Origin: Antedon mediterranea
Lineage: Eukaryota; Echinodermata; Crinoidea; Comatulida; Antedonidae
DNA length: 64,000 nt
Reading direction: 5' to 3'
Assembly: GCF_964355755.1 (NCBI RefSeq)
Contig: NC_092673.1
Coordinates: 26,109,001-26,173,000, forward strand
The position numbers were made by a program, and so were the translations under genes. The notes beneath the pieces were generated by a model that was given only the letters and a program-made list of their open reading frames with translations, did not search any database and was not told the origin of the DNA. This document shows positions 46,810 to 58,868 of this stretch, one piece after another (position 1 is the stretch's first letter; every line of letters begins with the position of its first letter).

Positions 46810-47263
46810 CTACTTCCCAAAAATGTTACCAGGGACCAAAACTGAAAAGTACTTATTTAATTGTAGTACTATTTAAGATATCAATATAAATAATATATAA
46901 TTAATATACTCATCTATATCTTTTTTTAAATTACTTGTATTAATTTGTGAGTTAAAGTATATCTACTTCCAAAAAATGTTACCAGGGACCAAAACTCAAA
47001 AGTACCCATTTAATTGTAGTACCATTTATAATATCTATAAAATAATATATAATTAATATTTTAAACTCATCTATATCTTTTTTTTTAATTATTTGTATTA
47101 ATTTGTGAGTTAAAGTATATCTACTTCCCAAAAATGTTACCAGGGAACAAAACTCAAAAGTACCCATTTAATTGTAGTACCATTTATAATATCTATAAAA
47201 TAATATATAATTAATATTTTAAACTCATCTATATCTTTTTTTAAATTATTTGTATTAATTTGT
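46810..47263 (+). repeat. Triplicated segment, period about 153-158 bp
   Basis: Units start at 46,810, 46,963 and 47,121 with CTACTTCC(A/C)AAAAATGTTACCAGGG and continue AAGTAC...ATTTAATTGTAGTAC, TAATATATAATTAATAT, CTCATCTATATCTTTTTTT and TTGTATTAATTTGT. Units 2 and 3 are nearly identical and unit 1 is more diverged, so the last duplication is recent. Confidence 0.92.
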
Positions 47264-49713
47264 CTATCTCCTTTTATTTATTTATTTTCTCTTTGTATTA
47301 ATTTGTCAGTTACAGTATATAAAAACCAGTGAAAATGATTTCTTACAATTATGTTGGCATTAGCTATATGCAATTAACACTTAAATAAAAAAAAAGTATT
47401 CATTGGTTTATATAAAACCAAAGCAGTTTGATTTCTTACGGCAATTTATACATGTCACTATAAGCCGGCATTTGTGAATTATCGCAATACTACCGTCTTA
47501 CATTGGAATTCTAAAGGAAATACCTTTCATAATTCCATTTCTTTCTGCAAACAAATACGAAAGTAAAAAAAGTTAAAAAACAAGTTCAATATTTAACGTT
47601 GCACTGAACCCATATTTATGTATAGTTTATATTCATAGTATATGTTTTATCTACTTTACTGGTGAGATGTTACACTTGATTGCAGTGAGTGGTTGAGTAA
47701 GTGCAGAATCTGTTGGGGCTTTAGCCTATTCTTACTCACTCACTGGTTATAAATTGGTAACCAAATAAATAACTGTGTAATCGATTCTATTCATTCATTC
47801 TCTTAACCAAATTTATGCATACATTGATTTTGTAAAGTTTAGAATGTAAGACATAGCCATACTGGTTGAATGTTACAAATATGCAAATAATATAAAACTT
47901 TTAACCAATCAGGAAGCCATAATCTGTTAGGTCACAATGCAATACATTTCACATTACTGTAAAGTTCAATAGACTACAGTCATTCTAACCTTTTAACGTT
48001 TCACACCTCGTTTCACATTTCATGCACTACCTTTCTCTCAACATGAAATTATTGTATTCCAGGAGGGTTGAATTCTTGAATTAATGACATGTTTCTCACG
48101 AAAGAGTAAATTAATTGACTGAATCAAATTTGTTGGGAAAAAAACCAATATCGTTCATTCTAGGCATGAAATTGATTGATGCGTTAAAGGGTTGAGTGCT
48201 CAGAACCCCACAAGCATTCATCAATACATGGCTATGTATGTTACATGAATATCATGCTATTGTAGATTGTGGTTGTCTTGCAGTATATAACATAGTGTGT
48301 TTTTGCCCAACACTATAATATACGATGTATTACAGAGCTATATAAGATATACACCTGATAAACCCATGCTTTATAATCTTTGTCTCATTATAAGCCACTT
48401 GGCCATAGGAGGCAAGCAGAACTATTGCTATAATATAACAGCTACACCTTCCTCAGACAGATGTTAAAAATAATCTTTATATAAAAAAAATGATATAAAT
48501 AATAATTTTCGGGATGTTAAGCCAATGATGATGATGCCCATGGAAGGACTAAGAGTTGACATTGGTAACAATTTTAACCAAAAAGAAATGTGAGAATACT
48601 GTACAATATATATTCAGTAGAATTTAAAATACATCCCAGTTGAGTAAACTATCGTATTCTCAAACAAAACTATTAATCCAAAATCGAATTAATGAAAAAT
48701 ATAGGTATGTATATGGAAATATTTTAAACCTAAACTGGCAAGTGACAAACATTATTTATTCATCAGGCCTAATTGAGAGAGTTCTTTAAGAACAAGGTCA
48801 TATACATGGCTGCAGTTGCGTGCTCAAGTTAGTGTTTACCGACCAACTGACCAACATAGTGAGCTGTATAGAGTCGCGTTGCAAGCGACTAAAATAAGTA
48901 ATTTATACATATTTGTAGATTTTTTGTTTTATAGAAATGAGGTTAGAGAATTATCTAAATTCTACACATGTTTTCTTCAAGCAGCCGTAATAGTATTAAG
49001 TACAGTTTAAGATAAACCAAAAATGGAAAGAAACATTCCAAAATAATCATTAAAACTGAAAAAGAGGGGGGAAGGGGATTAGAGACACATAATTACCTAT
49101 TGTTAAACTTTTGCATTGTATTTAAGATCTTTCATGATGGCTTTTTTTCTGATATGTTTTGAGTGATCTATTAAAGTTCTACAATCAAATACGCATTTAC
49201 TTCCATTAGTTTTAATCCTGAATAAACTTAATGAGATTGAACTTAAAGAATAGTTCATAAGGTAACATGGTCAATCGCACAAGAATACATACTGCAGTGT
49301 AGTATATTTTATTTTACTTTTGATTTTTATATAGTAAGTATTATGTATTTACCAAAAGACTTGGAAGTATAAAGTAGTACTGACAGTTCCGCTGTTTTAT
49401 GGTATATTTATTATTCATGGTAACAGCAGAGTAGAAAGAAATACATATAGTAAAATTATGTCACAACTTGTTAACAATCAAGCTAGAGTGTGCTACTGAT
49501 AGATACTCTACCAACCTGAATATTTGGCTTTTGCTTTCGATATTTGATTGAAGTGGATGATAAAATTAGGAATTTAGAACATAAGGTATATTTAAATGCT
49601 TGATCCATTAATATAAAAAGCTCCTCAACCTATTACTGTATTTCAGGAATCTCGGCTCATAGTTTTAACCCAAAATTTGAAAAAGTAAAAGTATATAATT
49701 GTATACTAAGATA
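47264..49713. other. No gene recognised
   Basis: AT-rich sequence with short open frames; no motif or repeat relationship was found. Confidence 0.5.
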
Positions 49714-49723
49714 TTGCACTTTG

Positions 49724-50037
49724 AGTGGCCGAGCGGTTAAGACAGTGGAACCATAATTATGTATCCATAACATCGGCAAGGGTTCAAGGCTCACTCGCTT
49801 TATGGTTCTGCTGGTAGACCAAGTCTTCTCTGATAAAGGATTATAAACCGTAGTCTCGTGTACACATCTAGCTCATGTGCACCTTAAAGAACCTAGTACA
49901 TCTTTCGAGACGAGTAGGGCGTTACCCCGGTGTACTAGTACACACACAACCACTGATCATAACTGGGCCCTCTGGGAAAACAGTCTTTGACTGAAGAGGC
50001 TACCCAGTATAAAGATAATAATAATAAAATTGTGGCC
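49724..50037 (+). mobile_element. tRNA-derived SINE with 10-bp target duplication
   Basis: The head is AGTGGCCGAGCGGTTAAGAC (A box, Ser/Leu-like) with GCAAGGGTTCAAGGC at the B box after CCATAACATCGG, as in the 9.3-kb SINE. The body carries CTCATGTGCACCTTAAAGAA, TCGAGACGAGTAGGGCG and a (ATA)n tail. TTGCACTTTG flanks it at 49,714-49,723 and 50,038-50,047, so this is a complete insertion of about 314 bp. The intact 10-bp duplication suggests it is fairly young. Confidence 0.85.
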
Positions 50038-50047
50038 TTGCACTTTG

Positions 50048-53000
50048 TAATATCTAAGGTAGAATAGAAAGAAGTTGAAGGTAAAGTATGAGGCATTAAC
50101 TACTTATGAATGATGAAGTAGAAAGTATGACCACCCACTGTCACTGGACTAATACAAAATGGTTCAACACTGTATGTACAGTGATTGAATTGAGACGATC
50201 ACAGTCAGGTTTCCTTACTTAATAGCTGCAACCGTGTTAATTACACACAGGGAATTAACAGATTAAAGGTCTCTTGCATGTACCTTCAACTTGAATTATC
50301 ATCTGTAAGAAACTTGAGCAGTAACAAAAGAAATGGCAGAGCAAAATTGGTGATATAGGGGTCAGGGGGATGAATGCGGCTTGCCTGGATAAGCATACTG
50401 ATCACCCATTACCACAGAGACATGGTACGATCTATGAATCTGAACGACAAAAAAAAACAAATAAAACTACGACCTTGTGGCCACTAATCAAATATCAAAA
50501 TCGTAGAAATATGTAATAAAAAATATGTAATAAAAAAGTTACATATGTTGTGTTTTTTTTATTGTGCTAGCAAAATTGATGTTTGTTTAAATTAAATTTT
50601 TCGATTAAAAATAAAAAATATATATATGTGAACTTCTTTTTAAAATTAACAGTGTTAACCATAATTAGGAGAGTCATATACAAAGCTCTTGAGGAAGAGG
50701 AATCAAATTAAGAATGGGATAGACTCCTATATCTCAAAATAGAAAAGACGACAACAAATATATTATATAATTATGACACAATTTTGATTTCTTTTGACCA
50801 ACTAACAGTGAGCATGGATGACCTTGCTTGACACCGAATAACCAAATTTGTGATCAAGATGAAAGCATGCTCAATGCTCACAATATTTTCTCATGGCGCC
50901 GGACCAAATCCGGGCGTGACATGAAAGCAGCTTTGGCCTAATATAAGGAGATACAGTGTTATTCTGAAACAAGGGATTACAGTATACCATTTTCGTTTAT
51001 GGTACACAAAACAAAGAAATGTTACCACATGACTCATACAATTATGCAAAATCTACTAGCAGTATACGATACTTCTGAAGCCAAATCATGAAATTCCAAG
51101 TTAAACATAAATTTGTATAGATTAAAGCTGAAAAGGTTGGTATAATCATGGAGGTACACTAAACATGACATAATTTGGTGAATATGTTTGGAATTTAAGT
51201 GCAAGTATACTTTATATCATAAATCTATAAAAGTATTGTAAACTAAGATACAAAGAGGCCTAATTAGTATAATCATCATCATATAATTAACTACAGTAGA
51301 GTAGAAAATATACCATTGCCACTAGGGAGGTAGTTTAAAATCTACCCATGGACCATTCCGGTTGTTTTGATAGCCCATGTGTTTGGATGCATGCAGGCAA
51401 AAACGAACAAATGTACAAATACTCTCTCTTAAAATAGATATATTCTGGAAAATTGTGAACATTAGTCACACAAAACAGGTTAATATTAATATTCCTTTTT
51501 AGTAGTTAAGACGTTTTTATAATGGCAGTTACCTTGAATAATGTAAACCCATTTGGATTAAGAATTTAGATTATTCTACTCTGCATATTAAACAGTGAAT
51601 TTTATTTTTTTTTGTATTTTTATGTTAATCAAGTCGTGTCAACAAGGTGATACAAGGTCATAAATATTAACCCAGGAGGCCACTTTTAACTCATATTTCC
51701 AATATTAAATAATATGCAAAGTACAAAAGTTTAGCACTAATATAGAATACAGTAAACATCCATGTACAACACCTAACACAGTTCAATCTACTTGTAATGC
51801 TTAGAAAAACACAATTTTGTCACATGTATAAAAAAATCTTTGATTTACGTTTACTCTGAAACAGAAAGCAGGTCGTACTGAGAATTGGTTACATTTAATG
51901 TATTATATAGAGTTTAAATTCTTGTCTAGCTACAGTAGACGTATTACAGTAGTAGCAGCAAGTATCTACAGCATATATTCCAAAAGCAAAAATAATTCAA
52001 CAATCAATCATAGAATAAATTTATTCAATTTGTCAATTCATTATAAGCTTTGGATCAATCAAGAAATGCCAATAGTTTAATACTTTCAATGGAGGTACAT
52101 ACATCCATCATGATTAATATTACTAATGAAAATAAACTTTAACACTATTTTTACACTATGGGATAATCAGGTCCCTAATTATAAACTGTATTCTAAAAGC
52201 TGGATTTGAGAAAACATGTCTACACAATTTATCTTTATTTAAGCAAAATTATATGGCGAGAGTAAATATATCTATGCAGCCTGTATAAACCCAAGTCCAC
52301 TGTAATAAAAGGTACTCTTTTTAGGCACGCACTATGTAGTGCGGCTTGTCTGTGTATTTATTTTGTTCGTTTATTTACTAAATTGTTTTTTTGCCATGTA
52401 TGTTGAGATCTATGGATTTATGCTTTATCTTATCTTATTTAAAGCAACATCACATTATAATTAGCATAAACTCGTAAACTATAACATTATAGTGTTTAGA
52501 CTCTTCCGTTGTGTCACAGATTGAGGGAGACTATCCTGTAAAGACGAGTACATTTAAATGGTGGATAACTTTTGCATCATAGACGACACACGCATCCTTA
52601 TACCCTTATCTTTCATAGCAAATAACAGGTCAGTGTCATAATGAGGTTCCACTAAATAGTTCATGGTTCAGACCAATAGTAATGGGTACAATACGAAAGC
52701 ATGATGCTGTAGGTATAAACAAGCCTTAAATATTCATATTGATTGTTTGTGAAATGATATATCTGGAAAAAACTTGTACAGACCAATTATTCACGAGAGA
52801 AAAAAACGAAAAATGAATTGTGTCGGTAATCAGTGAAGCTCGAAAAACACATTTCCGCTGTAATTTTGTTTTGCAATTTTGAATAAAATAAACACAGAAG
52901 CTATAAGACGTAACATAATGTAAAGCAGCCATCTATAGCAATTTCTCTAAGATGCATATACTGTAATAAATGTTGCAAATGTATTACAATTGACAGCTTT

Positions 53001-53244
53001 CTATGTACACATTCATAGCTAGAAATAAACATGTATAGTTCATTCTATTTGTGCATTCATAAATATTCCTCAATTGATAGCGTTTTTGTGTCATTTACTG
53101 CTATGAATACTTTATTACCATTTTGTAGTGACATTTGTTACGCATCAAATTTCCAAACATGTTTTAAAAAATAAATATTGAATTTGTAGATTTTTAAATA
53201 TCAATGACATCTATATATTCATCACATTTAAATATATATGCTAT
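50048..53244. other. No gene recognised
   Basis: AT-rich sequence with small open frames. A slightly GC-richer piece at 50,890-50,935 (GGCGCCGGACCAAATCCGGG) has no further support. Confidence 0.5.
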
Positions 53245-53390
53245 ATTTTCGCTTGCACTGATAAAGAGCTAGTGTTGCCTGAAAGCTCTGCTAATTTTTC
53301 TGGGTGTTTTACTTTTTCGTTTTGATTTAGCTTTTTGCTTATTTTATTTTGTATCTCCATTGAGATCCACCCACAGCATTGTCATTATCT
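53245..53390 (-). mobile_element. Element R, copy 4
   Basis: The plus strand reads CGCTTGCACTGATAAAGAGC TAGTGTTGCCTGAAAGCTCT GC, TTTTCTGG, GTTTTACTTTTTCGTTTTGA TTTAGC, TCTCCATTGAGATCCACCCA CAGCATTGTCATT. It has one shortened core unit lacking CTGATAC. Mutations hit both the CTGATGA (now CTGATAA) and the stem. Confidence 0.75.
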
Positions 53391-53470
53391 ATATATAAAT
53401 TATAGTTAATTCTGACATAGGCGAGTTCAATGGAAAAACTTCGGTACAAATCTCCGCCTTGGATACCTAC

Positions 53471-53551
53471 CTGATCTATCTCAGATGTATCGTGAAATGT
53501 GAATTTGATAACATTAGTTTTCACTATTACGATATTGTTCCATATTTCTAT
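53471..53551 (-). CDS. Candidate internal coding exon (81 nt), function unknown
   Basis: On the minus strand the segment between CTTCCTAAG| and CAG|GTAGGT is open in one frame for exactly 27 codons, reading IEIWNNIVIVKTNVIKFTFH then DTSEIDQ. The alternating hydrophobic pattern would suit beta strands. Both edges are phase 0 and both splice sites are near consensus. No neighbouring exon could be joined and no family is recognised. Confidence 0.33.
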
Positions 53552-53934
53552 CTTAGGAAGATATTATAAAGAGTAGATTTTCAACTCAATTTCAATTGTA
53601 CGCGGGTCAAAGTAATTTCCGGGTTCACGATGAGTTCACCTTGCAACAACCTGGTTTAAACTAAGTTGGCCGTCATTTTTGTTTATTTTCGGAACGGACT
53701 GTGCGTGTAAAGGTACAGTAGTTAAAAAATAAAAATTATACTGCAAATTAATAAAGATCAAATTAAATATACGCCATAAAGCGATCGGAATATATTGTGG
53801 GGAATAGTATTATAAAATGACATAGGGAGATCGGATAATAAGACATTTTGTTTAAAATCAGTGAAATCCTGATAACAGTATTGAGTAAGCTGGCAGGAAT
53901 AACTGTAAACTATCTGTGTTCTGTTAGGATCGAG

Positions 53935-54006
53935 ATGTCTGCCCATGTTGCAAGCCGTCTAAAACGTCTTCTTTCTTTAGGTCGAAACGGCATAATTTGT
54001 CGCTGA
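53935..54006 (+). CDS. Short ORF before a strong GTAAGT donor (candidate 5' leader)
   Basis: ATG 53,935 to TGA 54,004 encodes MSAHVASRLKRLLSLGRNGI ICR. One base later lies a perfect donor, GTAAGT (54,008). The 400 bp upstream (53,590-53,960) has more CpG than its surroundings (GTACGCGGG, TTTCGGAACGG, GATCGAGATG). This could be a promoter-proximal first exon with an upstream ORF. An internal TTCTTTCTTTAG could instead act as an acceptor. The call is speculative. Confidence 0.2.
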   Translation: MSAHVASRLKRLLSLGRNGIICR

Positions 54007-54124
54007 AGTAAGTTTCAAAAGATGTTTAAATTAAATAATGTATTAATAAAAAGAATGGTATTTATTTGAATAAACGTCTTCCCAATAAAACATCACTTTG
54101 AATAATAATCCCTATCATCCTCCT

Positions 54125-54157
54125 CCCCCCCCCCCCCACCCCCCCCCCCCCCCCCCC
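54125..54157 (+). repeat. C-homopolymer tract, interrupted by one A
   Basis: C13, A, C19 in the middle of AT-rich sequence. The other strand is a long G run that could form a quadruplex. Length may be unreliable in assembly. Confidence 0.9.
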
Positions 54158-54299
54158 AACCCAACTATCTAATAAACGCCTATCCACATTTATACACACA
54201 ATATTGTATTATATTTATAATAACACAATTATACTATTTGTAGTAGAATTCATCGCACTGTTATCTACAATTTACCAAGCATTTGTTATTCTTTTTTAC

Positions 54300-54625
54300 C
54301 ACTTTTCATATCGCCCTTTTCAGTATTTTGCTTTTGGATTTGTTATATTTTATTTAATTTGTATATATTATTTTACGTTATCCATATTCCTTCACTTGCA
54401 CCGATGAAGGGCTAGTGTTGCCCGAAAGCTCTGCTAACTTTTCTGGCTGTTTTACTTCTCGTTTTGATTTAGCTTTTCGCTTTTATTTTGTATCTCCATT
54501 GAGATCCAGCCACTGATACCCACAGCATTGTCATTTTGTATCTCCATTGAGATCCGCCACTGATACCCACAGCATTGTCATTTTTTTAGTAATTTGCCTT
54601 TGGATTGATATATTATTTTAATGTA
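54300..54625 (-). mobile_element. Element R, copy 5, with two 48-bp core units
   Basis: The plus strand reads CACTTGCACCGATGAAGGGC TAGTGTTGCCCGAAAGCTCT GCTAAC, TTTTCTGGCTGTTTTACTTC, GTTTTGATTTAGC, then TATCTCCATTGAGATCCAGC ...CAGCATTGTCATTT twice in direct tandem, and ends TAATTTGCCTTTGGATTGAT. The two units lack the AAATAAAATAAGCACTG spacer of the 4-kb array, so the tandem here arose separately. The left limit is approximate. Confidence 0.75.
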
Positions 54626-54904
54626 TACCTTTTATTTGTAACAAGGGACCGGCACACAACTTTTACAAATTACTATCGATTGACCAAAGATCAAAGCGTT
54701 TAATTTTGTGTTTGAATTATTCAGATTCTTTTAACCAAACACCAAGGTAAAATCTGATTGTAATGTAATTGCTTCTTAATACATTTGACCATATCAATAC
54801 AACAGGGATGTGATGTTATTGATTTGATTTTGAATCTTGTAATAATAATATCAAATCACAGAAAATAAGATCATCATGACTTCAAAGAAATACATCTCTA
54901 CTAG

Positions 54905-55463
54905 AAAATAAGCTGATATGATACGGACTGACGTAGCTTACACCCTTGCTGTTCTCATTGAAAATAAGCTGATATGATACGGACTGACGTAGCTTACACC
55001 CTTGCTGTTCTCATTGAAAATAAGCTGATATGATACGGACTGACGTAGCTTACACCCTTGCTGTTCTCATTGAAAATAAGCTGATATGATACGGACTGAC
55101 GTAGCTTACACCCTTGCTGTTCTCATTGAAAATAAGCTGATATGATACGGACTGACGTAGCTTACACCCTTGCTGTTCTCATTGAAAATAAGCTGATATG
55201 ATACGGACTGACGTAGCTTACACCCTTGCTGTTCTCATTGAAAATAAGCTGATATGATACGGACTGACGTAGCTTACACCCTTGCTGTTCTCATTGAAAT
55301 AAGCTGATATGATACGGACTGACGTAGCTTACACCCTTGCTGTTCTCATTGAAAATAAGCTGATATGATACGGACTGACGTAGCTTACACCCTTGCTGTT
55401 CTCATTGAAAATAAGCTGATATGATACGGACTGACGTAGCTTACACCCTTGCTGTTCTCATTG
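54905..55463 (+). repeat. 56-bp tandem array, 10 nearly identical units
   Basis: The unit contains AAAATAAGCTGATATGATAC, GGACTGACGTAGCTTACACC and CTTGCTGTTCTCATTG. Ten units were counted; the only difference I see is one missing A in unit 8 (55,297). Each unit carries CTGACGTAGC, close to a CREB/ATF half-site plus. The near-perfect identity means very recent expansion or strong homogenisation. The 87-residue frame that starts in the last unit is chance. Confidence 0.97.
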
Positions 55464-56385
55464 AAAACCAAGATTCGTCAAATATGTAGTGGCTCATCAT
55501 TGGTAACTGCCAAACCAACTACATCGAACATTAGGGCGTTATTGCATTATAACATCCCTTTAATAAGTAACATACATGGCCAATTACGCATAAAATGTCA
55601 CAGTGTACATTACTATAGTTCGGTATCCAAACATCAAAGGCTGGCATTTTGTACTCTTCTGTTACTTAATCAAATGAAAAGCATACATTATTTATTCTAC
55701 AACAACTGGTAGATGATTATAGTGATTATGATAATTTAACAAACTGTGAACAAAATTGTGGACAACAATCAACCATTTTGAATGTACCAGAACGCTTTCT
55801 AATTCACAGCAGCAGGTGCAGTAAAATATCAAAGTGTAACATAACATCATGTCAAATATTATATTAAATCAATTTCAAACTCAGAAATCATTAAGAATTC
55901 TCTGAAAACAGTTGGTATTATTATAATGTACAGATGAATACATTTCTGCATAACAGAATGTGGTATTTAAAAAAAAACAGGAATTTTAAAAAAAGGTAGA
56001 AAATGACATTTATTTTATTATCATGAAAAATCCAAAGATGAATGAATGGAAATGGTGGTAAACCACAAAAGGAAAAAAAAAGAAGTACTACATAATAATA
56101 TAAAGGTACTTTTAAAGCAAAAAAGGGGTGGATCCAGCATTATAGATTAGGTGGGAGATAATAAATGATAAAATTATCCGTCAGGTTGCAGAAAAACCAA
56201 AATAGTCATTATTTTATTTTTTAAAAACATGGCTGTTAATTTTTTTTTTTTAGGTGGGGGGAGTGCTAAAATATTATATATAACACTATAGAACAGTACT
56301 GTTAGAGAATTTCGAGGAGGGAGAAGAAAATAACTAGAAACAACAAGTTATAGATATTGGGAGAATTAAAGAGAAATGTAAAATA
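55464..56385. other. No gene recognised
   Basis: AT-rich sequence. A GTGGATCCAGCATTATAGAT patch at 56,128 followed by GGTGGGAG resembles patches at 9.58 and 58.73 kb and is probably an old dispersed repeat. Confidence 0.45.
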
Positions 56386-56512
56386 AAGCTCTGTCTAGTT
56401 TGATGTGCCCAAATATGGTAGTGATACATGCTTAAATATAGCAGTGATATGACATCATCATGTCCAAATATGGGCACATCACATTTTTGTTGTCACAAAG
56501 TTTGATAGTGAA
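56386..56512 (-). mobile_element. Family A MITE with internal deletion at left
   Basis: It starts AAGCTCTGTCTAGTTTGATG, the left arm having lost the ACACTATCAAACT part, then AAATATGGTAGTGATAC, a second unit and ACATCATCATGTCCAAATAT GGGCACATCAC. It ends AAGTTTGATAGTG without the outermost bases. Confidence 0.85.
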
Positions 56513-58653
56513 GAAAGGTGTACCAAAGGAAACGCATTAAAACAAAAAGATTATATATTATAAGATTATGTCCAATTTGTTTTCATTATGCAAAATAGGA
56601 ACTACATATTTATATAAAAAAAACAATAATTACCTGAATCATAACATTAACAGTTACTATCCAAAGGCAAATTACAATAAAGTTTTATGAGACTTGACAA
56701 ATCTAAAAATAGATCAGCTTTTTAAATTTATTTCTTGTAGAAACTAATATAGGTCTACATGTGTGGACCAATATACAGTACAATGGATTCAATAAATAAA
56801 TGTGTAAATTCAAAAGGTTAAAAAACTCTAGTTTCTATTCAACATTCTAATTGGAAAAGAAAAAGCGTACATTGTAATTAAGGAAAAAAATTCTCGATCT
56901 ATACAAAATAATGTATTTTAACCGAGAAACAACTTTTTCTAGGTCAGCTAATTAGAGAAAAACAAGAATTTCTGAAAAAAAGAATGTATCTTGTTGAATA
57001 TATGGTTGGTTATTGTATATCTAAGGTAAATTTCAAGTGTGTATGTGAAGTCTGGTGACATAGGCCTATTTTCCAGCTTGGACATTAACTGTTGATCCAC
57101 TATATGTACATATATATATTATACAGGAGGATGGGAACTTACTGGAAGGTTGAAGTCGAAATTTAGATTAAGAGTTATGTTGTAGTAAAGAAGGAATCAT
57201 ATTTAAGTGAATGAAATAAAGAAAAGGAAAAGAATTCTTCTAAATGCCAGAAAAACTCTATTGATAAAAAAAAATATTGTAAAGAGGAGTTGAAAAGTAA
57301 ATTCTTTACTAAGCAGTAATGGTGACGAGAGGAGGCCAGAGGTAGCTGTGAGGGAGATGAAGAGAGGACGAGGAGAATGTGTTGAGATGAGGAGACAGGA
57401 GAAGATATAGTGGCTAGAAGATGGCAAGGAGGAGGCGAGAGGGTGATGATATGAGATGGTAGATTGAAGAAAGGGTTGCCATTAATCAACATTATTAATA
57501 GATGGTAGTTGAAAAAAATCTCTACTGGCAGTGTATGCAACAAATGCTTTTATCTAATTCATTCACTGTAGTATGTAAAATGTACATAATTATTGAAAGT
57601 GAAAGTACTGTTAGTAGTCTAAGGAAGAAACCAGTAAACACTAGTACATTGTATATATGCATGCATAAATATAACATGGACATTATGCAAACTAAACAAC
57701 ACTGCCATTTGCATTCAACCAATGACTGACTTTACGAGACTCAGAACATTGTATGATCCCAAGGTAACCACAACCAAGTAAGTATGTACTAAAATATACA
57801 CCAAATAAAGACAACTTGTACAATTCCCAAATCAGTCACATTACTGTAGTGTAATAACTTCATTTGCTGTATCAACAGCTGCTAATTTGCCGTATGAATG
57901 TTGCTATGGTTTAAATACTATCCATGTAAACTTCAAGACGGTGAAAAGCTTTCAGCTATACGTGGCCCACATATAAAAATAAAGTGGATAGGACATACCA
58001 GCAATAATGTTTAATAGAAAGACCACATAAATAATAAGTACATATTGATAATTTATATTATTATTTATTCATTTGATGCCTACAATTTTTGGATGTGGTT
58101 GAAAATGTTGAAAATTTTGATAACTACAAAAAATAAAATAATATAATAAAAAAAAGGACAAGGGCAAGGCCGCTTAATAATTTTGAAATATGAATATATA
58201 CCGATTGAAACAAATAATTCTTATAATATTTGGAAAGAAATTTTGTCATCAGGTCAATTAAGAAATTAAGCTCAATAGGTAGAAATTATATATGATTTAA
58301 TTTAAACTCTTCAATAACATAAAAAATAGGTCAAATAAAATTGCTCTGATTTTGTATTCTTCCAGCAAACAGTTTTACAATTTCATTGCAAATCAAACAT
58401 TTTTTTTTTAGAAATGTTCACAAAAACGTATATCTCCCTTGGGATGGCTATGTAATTTGAATTCTTTAAAGGAAGATAAATTAAAAACCATCAAATTATT
58501 TTGACAATCAGAATAAAAAATATGGATGATGAGATGAATCTATCAAAAAAATAATGTACATGTTTTCAAAAATACCATAAAGTTCAGATGTTGTCGTTTA
58601 TGGAAAACACATAGTTACAATTTTAAACATGTTCTAAATAAATTAAGTTTTAG
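56513..58653. other. No gene recognised; stray end of element R
   Basis: TATCCAAAGGCAAATTAC at 56,658-56,675 is the terminal sequence of element R on its own, a fragment or solo end. At 57,290-57,470 the plus strand is purine-rich (GAGGAGG-type), which produces the 122-residue hydrophobic-looking minus frame; I do not call it a gene. At 57,720-57,770 a short frame MTDFTRLRTLYDPK ends at a donor-like AAG|GTAACC, too short to support. Confidence 0.4.
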
Positions 58654-58868
58654 GTTTAAACATAGAGATATTATATAATATCTCTATGGTTTAAACTCTT
58701 AAAATGAGCTTTTTTTGTGGTGGCCAGTTGTGGATCCAGGATTTTAAATTAGGAAGAGCAAAAAAATGAAAAATTGCTTTGATTAATATCAGGTTCCCAG
58801 TAATCATTATTGTGGAATCAACAGTAATAAACCATAGAGATATTATAGTTCACTATAATATCTCTATG
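58654..58868. repeat. Pair of related hairpins 140 bp apart
   Basis: Hairpin 1 (58,654-58,696) is a near-perfect palindrome: GTTTAAACATAGAGATATTA and its inverse TAATATCTCTATGGTTTAAA C. Hairpin 2 (about 58,828-58,868) is ACCATAGAGATATTATAG, TTC, ACTATAATATCTCTATG. Both have the same arm, CATAGAGATATTATA. They may be two copies of a small foldback element or the two ends of one. Confidence 0.8.

Noticed and set aside
57175-57543. 122-residue minus-strand frame
   Set aside because: It lies opposite a GAGGAGG-type purine-rich stretch, is low complexity, and has no family resemblance.
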